A stretch of DNA of 27,225 nt, from contig JAZDMB010000053.1 of assembly GCA_043801445.1 (NCBI GenBank), forward strand, positions 1 to 27,225, given 5' to 3'. Position numbers and translations under genes: made by a program. Origin of the DNA: JAZDFP01 sp043801445 (GTDB lineage Bacteria; Planctomycetota; MHYJ01; JACQXL01). Of this stretch, positions 15,851-22,006 are shown one piece after another (the first letter of the stretch is position 1; the number at the start of each line of letters is the position of its first letter). Under the pieces are notes generated by a model that was not told the origin of the DNA, did not search any database, and saw only the letters and a program-made list of their open reading frames with translations.

Positions 15851-17122
15851 ATGCCAGAATCACAGAAAATACAAATGCCGAGAAAAGAAATAAAAGCAAC
15901 CGCGCAAATAAAGAAAATAATGGCTGACCATTTCTACGAACTTGACAAGGCAATGAAATCAGGCAATCCAAAGATTGCCTGGTGCACCAGTGTCGGACCG
16001 GCTGAAATATTACGGGCAATGGGATTTGTGGTTTATTTCCCTGAAAACCACGGCGCAATGTTAGGCGCGACACGAATGGCTACGGATTTTATTCCGGTGG
16101 CTAATTCCATCGGTTATTCGCCTGAAATCTGTTCTTATCTAACCAGCGATATCGGCGCCTACTTAAAGAAACAAACACCGCTGACTAAGGCATATCCCGG
16201 AATTAATTCTATCCCCAAACCTGACATCCTTGTTTATAATACCAATCAATGCCGTGATGTTCAGGATTGGTTTGCCTTTTATAGCCGCGAGTTTAAGGTG
16301 CCGATGGTTGGAATTAATACCCATCGCGGAGTCGGTGAGGTAACAGATGCCCATATCAAAAGTGTAGCAGACCAGATGAAGGCATTGATACCGGCTCTGG
16401 AAAAAATCTCTGGTAATAAATATGATGAAAAAGAAATGAAACGGGTACTATCCCTATCCAAAGAATGCAGCGTTCTCTGGAAAAAAGTATTGGAGACTGC
16501 CACAGCAATTCCTTCACCTCTTAATTTCTTTGACGGGACCATCCAAATGGGTCCGGCTGTAGTGATGCGCGGGACTCAACAAGCGGTAGATTATTATAAA
16601 TTGCTTCTGGCTGAATTAGAAGAACGGGTAAAAAATAAAGAAGGCGTTGTGGAAGGTGAACGCTTCAGACTCTACTGGGACGGAATGCCTATCTGGGGTA
16701 AACTCAGACCAATGGCTGAATTATTCTCTAAAATGGGAACATGTGTGGTGGCTTCAACTTATTGTAATTCATGGATATTCGACGCATTTGACCCTAATAA
16801 CCCCTTTCACAGTATGGCACGGGCATACATAGAACTATTTATCGTTCGTTCGGACGATGCCAAGGAAAAATATATTGAGCAAATGATAAAGAAGTTTAAT
16901 GTTAACGGTATAATTTTCCACGAGGCAAAGAGTTGCGCCAATAACACCAATAGCAGATATGGAATGCCCCAGAGACTACAAAATAGATTAGAAATGCCGA
17001 GTATTGTTATTTCAGGAGACCTGAATGACCTGAGGTGTTATTCAGAAGAACAGACTAAAACTGCGATTGAAGCATTTATAGAACAGTTGCAATCCACAAA
17101 TATCAAACACGAATCAAACTAA
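15851..17122 (+). CDS. 2-hydroxyacyl-CoA dehydratase / benzoyl-CoA reductase-type subunit
   Basis: This 423-aa protein is of the HgdB/BcrB-type family, which binds a [4Fe-4S] cluster and carries out radical dehydration or reduction of acyl-CoA thioesters. Seen in order: IAWCTSVGPAEILRAMGF (Cys45), SPEICSYLTSDIGAY (Cys94), TNQCRDVQDW (Cys134), RLYWDGMPIWGKLRPMAELF, and a late HEAKSCANN cysteine. The family normally works as two different subunits plus an ATP-dependent activator, and none of those partners is here. GGAAAGGA lies 8 nt before ATG. The last codons (IKHESN) lie inside an ACGAAT-type inverted repeat, so the tail is probably repeat-derived. The true substrate is unknown. Confidence 0.85.
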   Translation: MPESQKIQMPRKEIKATAQIKKIMADHFYELDKAMKSGNPKIAWCTSVGPAEILRAMGFVVYFPENHGAMLGATRMATDFIPVANSIGYSPEICSYLTSDIGAYLKKQTPLTKAYPGINSIPKPDILVYNTNQCRDVQDWFAFYSREFKVPMVGINTHRGVGEVTDAHIKSVADQMKALIPALEKISGNKYDEKEMKRVLSLSKECSVLWKKVLETATAIPSPLNFFDGTIQMGPAVVMRGTQQAVDYYKLLLAELEERVKNKEGVVEGERFRLYWDGMPIWGKLRPMAELFSKMGTCVVASTYCNSWIFDAFDPNNPFHSMARAYIELFIVRSDDAKEKYIEQMIKKFNVNGIIFHEAKSCANNTNSRYGMPQRLQNRLEMPSIVISGDLNDLRCYSEEQTKTAIEAFIEQLQSTNIKHESN

Positions 17123-17170
17123 TAAAGACGAATAATTTATTCGTGAGATTCGTGTTCCCTTTTGATATTT
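17098..17170. terminator. Inverted repeat between convergent genes, possible bidirectional terminator
   Basis: The left arm (17098-17115, AAATATCAAACACGAATC) matches the right arm (17147-17170), which reads GATTCGTG, then a 6-nt bulge, then TTTGATATTT. An inner pair (CGAATAA with TTATTCG) continues the stem. It sits between the dehydratase-type gene and mrdA, and overlaps the 3' end of the former. Sequence kinship with 53-131 marks it as a dispersed repeat; termination is inferred from position. Confidence 0.5.
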
Positions 17171-17174
17171 AATT

Positions 17175-19208
17175 TTATTTAGGTGGTTTGGTTTTTTCGT
17201 CAGGCTTGACTATGGCCAGCGCCTCAGGTAAAAAAGCAGCCGCAATAGGTGCGGATACATCTGACCCCTTACCACCATGTTCTACCACTACCACAAATGC
17301 GATTTGCGGTTTATCATAAGGTGCAAAACCAGCCACCCAGGCATGTGATTTATGTCCCCAAACCTCGGCTGTTCCGGTTTTAGCTGCGACCGAAAAATTG
17401 CTGAGTTTCGTGCCATTTGCCGTTCCGCCTTCTGAATGAACTACTTTATATAAACCATTCTGTATATGTCTTACTGTATCAGGCGATAAAATTACTTTTT
17501 GATTACTAACCTCTTCTGGAATATTATCTTCACTGCTTTTGGGTACTGGTGTTTTAAGAATATGCGGTGTAATCAAAGTTCCACCATTGGTTAATGCCGC
17601 CATCATCCGGACAACCTGTAAAGGTGTCACCATCAAATCGCCCTGCCCGATTGATAAATTAAGCGTTTCGGACAATGACCATTTTCCCGCCTGAACGACA
17701 TGGTCAGGCAGGGACTGGGAAGATACCTGACCGACCCAGCTGGAGTCGCTCGGGCTGATTGGATTATCTTCATCTTTATTTGATTGGGGAGACAGTTTTG
17801 CTAAACGTCCCTTATTCTCACCCGGCAGCTCTATACCGCAAAGGCGTCCGAATCCCATCCTATCACCCCATTTAATTATTGCCTCTCCGCCGGCTAATCT
17901 CCCGATATTAAAGAAGTAAACATTACAAGAATTCTTGAATCCATCTTCCAAGGACATCAACCCGTGTTCCCGATGGAATTCTACAATCCAGCATTTGAAT
18001 TTTTTATATAATGGAGAAAAATAACCGTTGCAATGAAAACTGGTATTCTGATTAATTTTGCCTTCTTCTAAAGCGGCAATAGCAGTAACTATTTTAAAAA
18101 TAGAACCGGCCGGATATTCGCCTGAAATAGCCCTATTATATAAAGGTTTGGATGGTGATTTGGTGATATACTCTGCCGTTTCTTTGTCCACCGGTGGTTG
18201 AAGATGGTTGGGATTAAATGAAGGCGCGCTTGCCATGGCCAGTATTTCACCATTATGTATATTCATTACCACAGCCGCGCCGATTTTACCTTTCAATGCC
18301 GCTTCTACCTTTTTTTGCAACGCCAGATCAATCGTCAGTATAACGTCTAAAGGCTCTACTGAATTCGTCCGGCTTAACTCTCGTCTTTGCTTATTCGAGT
18401 AATCATATTCGCTGAGCCTAACCGCATATTTACCGGCAAGTAATTTATTATGCAACTTTTCCACCCCGTTACGACCTATGAATTTATCCTTAAACTCACC
18501 CATATCAATCAAGGCTTCATAGGTGTTTTCATCCACATCCCGGCTAAGCATATCGTGGAAATAATTATTTTCTACGAAATCCTGATATTCCTCTTTCCAA
18601 ACAGGCCCCATATAACCTATCACGTGACAGGCGAGTTCATTGTACAGATAAAACCTCGAAATATTTTCTGAAATATTGAATCCGGAAAAAAATTCCGGAT
18701 GAGCATCAATCTGCAATGCCTGCTCTAAAGAAAGTCCTGAAAATAATTTATACTTATTGCGATATTGCTGTTTGATGTATTGTTTTATTTCGCGTTCTGA
18801 TTTCCCTTCGGTCTGACTGATAACTTTTTGCTGGATAGCTTTAATCTTTGAAGCAATAACATCTGTTCGGCATCCTAAAATACCGGCCAATTTATTTAAC
18901 ACGTCAGATTTGAGCAGAGTCACATCCGAATAATAATCGATATTTTTAGAGCTCTTCTCTGCCATTAAATATTTATACGGCGTAATGAAAAGATCAAAGG
19001 TAAGTTTATTAGTAACCAGAACATTTCCATTACGGTCAAGGATTTTGCCCCTCGGGTCAGATATTAACTCAATAAGAGTAGCGTATTTCCGCGCCTGCGT
19101 AAGATAATAAGAATTGCTGATCACCTGAGATGAAAATAATCGGATAATAATAATAAAAAAGAGGACGCCGATGAATCCTAAAAATATTAAAATCCGTTTC
19201 TGGAACAT
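17175..19208 (-). CDS. mrdA: Penicillin-binding protein 2 (elongasome transpeptidase)
   Basis: This 677-aa class B PBP crosslinks peptidoglycan during lateral growth. It has an N-terminal membrane anchor (about 5-23), the dimerisation/pedestal segment DPRGKILDRNGNVLVTN, and a transpeptidase domain. Catalytic motifs are PAGSIFK (Ser369, Lys372), NSCN (Ser427, Asn429) and KTGTAE (Lys610). GETLNLSIGQG-type sequence (here SETLNLSIGQG) favours PBP2 over FtsI. Between LPGENKGRLAKLSPQ and SLSETLNLSIG there is an extra stretch (roughly residues 478-510), part of which is encoded by a palindromic element at 17686-17736. No clear SD is seen. It lies 38 bp after lpxA in the same operon. Confidence 0.92.
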   Translation of the reverse strand: MFQKRILIFLGFIGVLFFIIIIRLFSSQVISNSYYLTQARKYATLIELISDPRGKILDRNGNVLVTNKLTFDLFITPYKYLMAEKSSKNIDYYSDVTLLKSDVLNKLAGILGCRTDVIASKIKAIQQKVISQTEGKSEREIKQYIKQQYRNKYKLFSGLSLEQALQIDAHPEFFSGFNISENISRFYLYNELACHVIGYMGPVWKEEYQDFVENNYFHDMLSRDVDENTYEALIDMGEFKDKFIGRNGVEKLHNKLLAGKYAVRLSEYDYSNKQRRELSRTNSVEPLDVILTIDLALQKKVEAALKGKIGAAVVMNIHNGEILAMASAPSFNPNHLQPPVDKETAEYITKSPSKPLYNRAISGEYPAGSIFKIVTAIAALEEGKINQNTSFHCNGYFSPLYKKFKCWIVEFHREHGLMSLEDGFKNSCNVYFFNIGRLAGGEAIIKWGDRMGFGRLCGIELPGENKGRLAKLSPQSNKDEDNPISPSDSSWVGQVSSQSLPDHVVQAGKWSLSETLNLSIGQGDLMVTPLQVVRMMAALTNGGTLITPHILKTPVPKSSEDNIPEEVSNQKVILSPDTVRHIQNGLYKVVHSEGGTANGTKLSNFSVAAKTGTAEVWGHKSHAWVAGFAPYDKPQIAFVVVVEHGGKGSDVSAPIAAAFLPEALAIVKPDEKTKPPK
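17686..17736. repeat. Palindromic element inside mrdA
   Basis: On the plus strand CCCGCCTGAAC (17686-17696) is followed by GGTCAGGCAGG (17702-17712), which is GGTCGGGCAGG with one mismatch. CCTGACCGACC (17726-17736) is the complement of another one-mismatch half-site. These correspond to the half-sites at 2463-2517 and 20549-20569. The reading frame stays open and the codons encode a Gln/Ser/Pro-rich patch between conserved PBP2 segments. Confidence 0.6.
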
Positions 19209-19246
19209 AGAGCATATCGCATCCCGATATCAATCCGGACGCTTTT

Positions 19247-20065
19247 CTAACGGGCTGGGATTTTACGAAGACTTTCCTTGTAACGACCAAATTTCCCCTT
19301 ATAAGTATTCTGAAGAAATTGTATCAGATGTAAAACTTCTTTGCATGTATTACTCTCAGGTGCGGAAAGAAGCTGTTGAAATGCCTGGACTGAAGTCAGT
19401 TTACTACGCCAGATAAGTTTATAAGATTCTTCCAATGCTGTAATGGTCTCTTTGGAAAAACCGCGTCTCTGCAACCCGATAATATTCAGGGACCTAACTT
19501 TACCGGGGTTCCCCTCTGCAATCATATAAGGAGGAACATCCTGGATGATTTTTGCGGCACCACCTACGAAAGCATGTTCTCCGATAGTTACCAAATGATG
19601 AACACCGGCTAATCCTCCCAAAGAAACATAATTTCCTATATTAACATGACCACCCAATTGAACTCCGTTTGCCATGATAATATTATCACCCAATATACCG
19701 TCATGTCCGACATGACAATAAGCCATAAGATAATTATTATTGCCTACAATTGTCTCCCCATTATCTTTTAATGTGCCTGTATTAATAGTTATGAATTCCT
19801 TAAATGTATTATTATCTCCGATAGTCAACTTGGTTGGTTCATTCTTATAACCTATATCTTGAGGTCCCGTACCGATACTGCAAAAAGGAGAGAAATTATT
19901 GTTTTTACCTATAGCGGTATATCCTGTAATATTACAATGGTGTCCGATGCGATTATCCGAACCTATTTTTACATTGGGTCCGATAATACTATAGGCGCCG
20001 ATTATTGCGTTATCGGCAATCTCAGCGCCTTTTTCTATAATTGCGGTTGGATGTATATTATTCAT
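19247..20065 (-). CDS. lpxA: Acyl-[ACP]--UDP-N-acetylglucosamine O-acyltransferase
   Basis: This 272-aa enzyme performs the first step of lipid A synthesis, transferring a 3-hydroxyacyl chain to UDP-GlcNAc in the cytoplasm. The N-terminal left-handed beta-helix is built of hexapeptide repeats from IHPTAIIEKGAEIADNAIIGAYSIIGP onward. The segment MAYCHVGHD holds His118 and His121, and His121 aligns with the catalytic His125 of the E. coli enzyme. GLQRRGFSKETI starts the helical C-terminal domain. The final residues (YKESLRKIPAR) look non-conserved. There is no SD. It lies 38 bp after fabZ in the order lpxC-fabZ-lpxA-mrdA. Confidence 0.95.
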   Translation of the reverse strand: MNNIHPTAIIEKGAEIADNAIIGAYSIIGPNVKIGSDNRIGHHCNITGYTAIGKNNNFSPFCSIGTGPQDIGYKNEPTKLTIGDNNTFKEFITINTGTLKDNGETIVGNNNYLMAYCHVGHDGILGDNIIMANGVQLGGHVNIGNYVSLGGLAGVHHLVTIGEHAFVGGAAKIIQDVPPYMIAEGNPGKVRSLNIIGLQRRGFSKETITALEESYKLIWRSKLTSVQAFQQLLSAPESNTCKEVLHLIQFLQNTYKGKFGRYKESLRKIPAR

Positions 20066-20103
20066 AAATAGTTAAAATAATGAGCATTGCTATTTTCACT
20101 TTG

Positions 20104-20625
20104 TTATTCTTTATCAATGAGCATAAATTTAATCTTAGCCTCCGAGACGATTTCACCTTCCACCAAAATTCTGGCATCTACCTGAATAATTCTGGCTTTG
20201 ATTTTAATGGTTTCCACTTCTATCCTTAACTGATCTCCCGGTATTACCGAACGCCTGAATTTTGCTTCATCAATAGAAAGAAGCACGGCAAGTTTACCTT
20301 CATTGCCAGCCCTAGAAAGAAGCAAAGCGCCTGCCAATTGACCCATTGCCTCCACCTGTAAAACACCGGGCATAACGGGCATACCCGGAAAATGTCCCTG
20401 GAAATACGGTTCGTTTATTGTAACATTCTTTATGCCGACTGCCCTCTGGTAGCCCTCCATCTCTATAACCCTGTCTATCAATAAAAATGGATAGCGATGC
20501 GGAAGAATATTCTGTATTTCCCTGATATCCATTCTGATGCCTTTCTTGCCTGCCCGACCGTCAGGCGGGGCTGTATTAACACGGGTATCAATCTGATTTG
20601 AATCTAATGGTTTTTCGTGATTCAT
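20104..20625 (-). CDS. fabZ: 3-hydroxyacyl-[ACP] dehydratase with palindrome-derived N-terminal extension
   Basis: This 173-aa hot-dog-fold dehydratase of fatty acid synthesis supplies acyl chains and shares substrate with lpxA. The core begins MDIREIQNILPHRYPFLLIDRV at residue 32. Catalytic residues are His78 (FQGHFPGMPVMPG) and Glu92 (QVEAMGQ). The usual length is about 140-150 aa. The first 31 residues are extra and include TAPPDGRAG, encoded by a palindrome at 20549-20569. ATG at 20625 has GAAAGGG about 8 nt upstream and lies 20 bp after lpxC. The internal ATG at 20532 also has an SD-like AGAAAGG, so either may be used. Confidence 0.93.
   Translation of the reverse strand: MNHEKPLDSNQIDTRVNTAPPDGRAGKKGIRMDIREIQNILPHRYPFLLIDRVIEMEGYQRAVGIKNVTINEPYFQGHFPGMPVMPGVLQVEAMGQLAGALLLSRAGNEGKLAVLLSIDEAKFRRSVIPGDQLRIEVETIKIKARIIQVDARILVEGEIVSEAKIKFMLIDKE
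20549..20569. repeat. Compact palindromic element inside the fabZ 5' end
   Basis: Read on the minus strand, CCCGCCTGAC (20569-20560) is directly joined to GGTCGGGCAGG (20559-20549). This is the uninterrupted form of the element at 2463-2517. It lies in frame between the first ATG and the conserved FabZ core. Confidence 0.75.
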
Positions 20626-20645
20626 ACTCTTACCCTTTCATTTGA

Positions 20646-21533
20646 TTATCGAATTACAGCTTCATTATCCATTAACTTAGCGAGTTTGGCAACAAATTGA
20701 ATGTTTTGTTTATGCCCGCTTTTAACCGCAGTAATTTTACCAACCAATGAAGCATTTAACATATATAAATCTCCGAGCAGGTCCAAAATCTTATGACGCA
20801 CAAACTCGTCCTTAAAACGAAGAGTATTATTAACGATTTTGTTTTTATCCACCACGATTAAATTTTGATAATTAGCCCCTTTACCTAAACCTTGTGATAT
20901 AAAATGCGCCACTTCATCAGCCATGCAAAAGGTGCGAGCCGTTGCTATTTCCGAAATAAAATTATCATCAGATAGATTTATAATCAGATGCTGCGTTCCG
21001 ATTATCGGCGCGCTATTTGAAAAAGTATATTCTATGATGAGCCCTTCCTCATCCGAAGGAAATGCCGCTATAGAACATTCTCCTTCATTATAAATAATGG
21101 GTTCTTTTATCGTGAGCGTTTTTTTAGGCGCCGGCTGTTCTTTAATACCAGCTTTTAATAACAAATCCACGAATAATTTAGCGCTTCCATCAACATTGGG
21201 GAGCTCGAAAGAATTTCTGCTGGATGAACTAAGCGGCTTGATTTCTATATCAAGATTAGTAACACCCAGTCCGTTCAAGGTTGCCATTAAATGTTCTATA
21301 GTTTCTATCACTACACCGTCTTTACTGACAGCGCTACGGCGATATTGGACCACGCTGGTTTTGACAGAAACGGGTATTTTGATGTCGTTTCCGCCATCGG
21401 CGGCAATAATAAAGTTAATACCGCTATTGATATCGGCCGGACGAAAAACTAATCCTACTTTTTCACCGCTAAAGAGACCGAATCCTTCGTAAGTGATTTC
21501 AGTCTTAATGGTTCGTTGAAATAATGTGTTCAT
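20646..21533 (-). CDS. lpxC: UDP-3-O-acyl-N-acetylglucosamine deacetylase
   Basis: This 295-aa zinc-dependent deacetylase is the committed step of lipid A synthesis. Zinc ligands are visible as His81 (TIEHLMATL) together with His247 and Asp251 (VRHKILDLLGD), and the general-base region is His274 (SGHKQN). Other conserved stretches are GFGLFSGEKV at the start, ELPNVDGSAKLF near 110-121 and ARTFCMADEV near 199. Length fits the family. No clear SD precedes ATG 21533, but a good promoter lies upstream. It is first gene of the lpxC-fabZ-lpxA-mrdA operon and diverges from uvrA. Confidence 0.95.
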   Translation of the reverse strand: MNTLFQRTIKTEITYEGFGLFSGEKVGLVFRPADINSGINFIIAADGGNDIKIPVSVKTSVVQYRRSAVSKDGVVIETIEHLMATLNGLGVTNLDIEIKPLSSSSRNSFELPNVDGSAKLFVDLLLKAGIKEQPAPKKTLTIKEPIIYNEGECSIAAFPSDEEGLIIEYTFSNSAPIIGTQHLIINLSDDNFISEIATARTFCMADEVAHFISQGLGKGANYQNLIVVDKNKIVNNTLRFKDEFVRHKILDLLGDLYMLNASLVGKITAVKSGHKQNIQFVAKLAKLMDNEAVIR

Positions 21534-21576
21534 TATTATAGAAGATAGTATATATGCAGAGAGTTATATTCCCTGC

Positions 21577-21606
21577 ATTCTACATGCTGATTTAATGATT
21601 TGTCAA
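21577..21606 (-). promoter_or_regulatory. Sigma70-type promoter of the lpxC operon
   Basis: On the minus strand a perfect TTGACA (21606-21601), an 18-nt spacer and TAGAAT (21582-21577) predict a start near 21570 and a leader of about 37 nt. The leader can form a short TGCAG/CTGCA hairpin (21577-21555). Confidence 0.55.
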
Positions 21607-21618
21607 GAAAACTTCGTA

Positions 21619-21729
21619 ACCACAGATTAACACCAAGTAGGCAGGCAGATAGACACAGATAATCCGTGTTTATCTCGGGATTTGATTAACCCAGATAAAA
21701 ATCAGTGTTTATCCGTGTGTATCTGTGGT
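21619..21729. repeat. CCACAGAT...ATCTGTGG dispersed inverted repeat
   Basis: ACCACAGAT (21619-21627) is the exact complement of ATCTGTGGT (21721-21729). Between them run degenerate units such as GATAGACACAGATAATCCGTGT and TCAGTGTTTATCCGTGT. It belongs to the same family as 388-432, 3138-3176 and 13313-13341. It lies between the divergent lpxC and uvrA promoters. Confidence 0.65.
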
Positions 21730-21826
21730 TATATAATTCCCTATGCTATCAAGAAAATCCCGTCCCTTACGGGATACTATTAAATAAAATACCGTTAGGT
21801 ATAAAACATAGACAAGTCGTAATGTG

Positions 21827-21920
21827 AAATGAGACCGTTGAAAAACCTTTCAACGGTGTCAGTTTTGAGACCATTCACTTCGTTCAGGATGAAATTGTTG
21901 ACTTTGTCAACAATCTCATT
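21827..21920. repeat. Branched structured element upstream of uvrA
   Basis: Outer arms AAATGAGA (21827-21834) and TCTCATTT (21913-21920) enclose two perfect hairpins. The first is ACCGTTGAAA-AACC-TTTCAACGGT (21834-21857), a 10-bp stem. The second is ATTGTTGAC-TTT-GTCAACAAT (21894-21914), a 9-bp stem. The segment between carries TTCACTTCGTTCAGGATGAA, which has weak self-complementarity. The layout is a multi-way junction. The second hairpin overlaps the uvrA -35 box. Confidence 0.55.
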
Positions 21921-21926
21921 TATAAT
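21894..21926 (+). promoter_or_regulatory. uvrA promoter with dyad over the -35 box
   Basis: TTGACT (21898-21903), a 17-nt spacer and a perfect TATAAT (21921-21926) predict a start near 21933. The 9-bp dyad ATTGTTGAC/GTCAACAAT (21894-21914) covers the -35 hexamer, which is the geometry of an operator. uvrA is SOS-regulated in many bacteria, so a LexA-type site is possible, but the sequence does not match the E. coli or Bacillus LexA boxes. Confidence 0.5.
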
Positions 21927-21931
21927 ATTTG

Positions 21932-21997
21932 GTTATGCTTTTACCTGCCCGTTTGAGCATAACGAATTAAGGGCAGTTATCCCGACTTTACGTCGGG
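21932..21997 (+). promoter_or_regulatory. uvrA leader with potential pseudoknot and SD-sequestering hairpin
   Basis: GTTATGCT (21932-21939) pairs with AGCATAAC (21956-21963). The loop sequence CTGCCC (21945-21950) pairs with GGGCAG (21971-21976), which is an H-type pseudoknot layout. CCCGAC (21981-21986) then pairs with GTCGGG (21992-21997), covering the only G-rich SD-like stretch ahead of ATG 22007. This hairpin also belongs to the dispersed CCCGAC/GTCGGG family, so it may be repeat sequence rather than a regulator. Confidence 0.4.
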
Positions 21998-22006
21998 GTT
22001 ATCCTT

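Noticed and set aside
21894..21914. Classical LexA box at uvrA
   Set aside because: The dyad ATTGTTGAC/GTCAACAAT matches neither CTGT-N8-ACAG nor GAAC-N4-GTTC, so it is only reported as an operator-like dyad.
21827..21920. tRNA gene
   Set aside because: The multi-hairpin layout is suggestive, but there is no T-loop TTCRA motif, no anticodon arm of proper size and no 7-bp acceptor stem.
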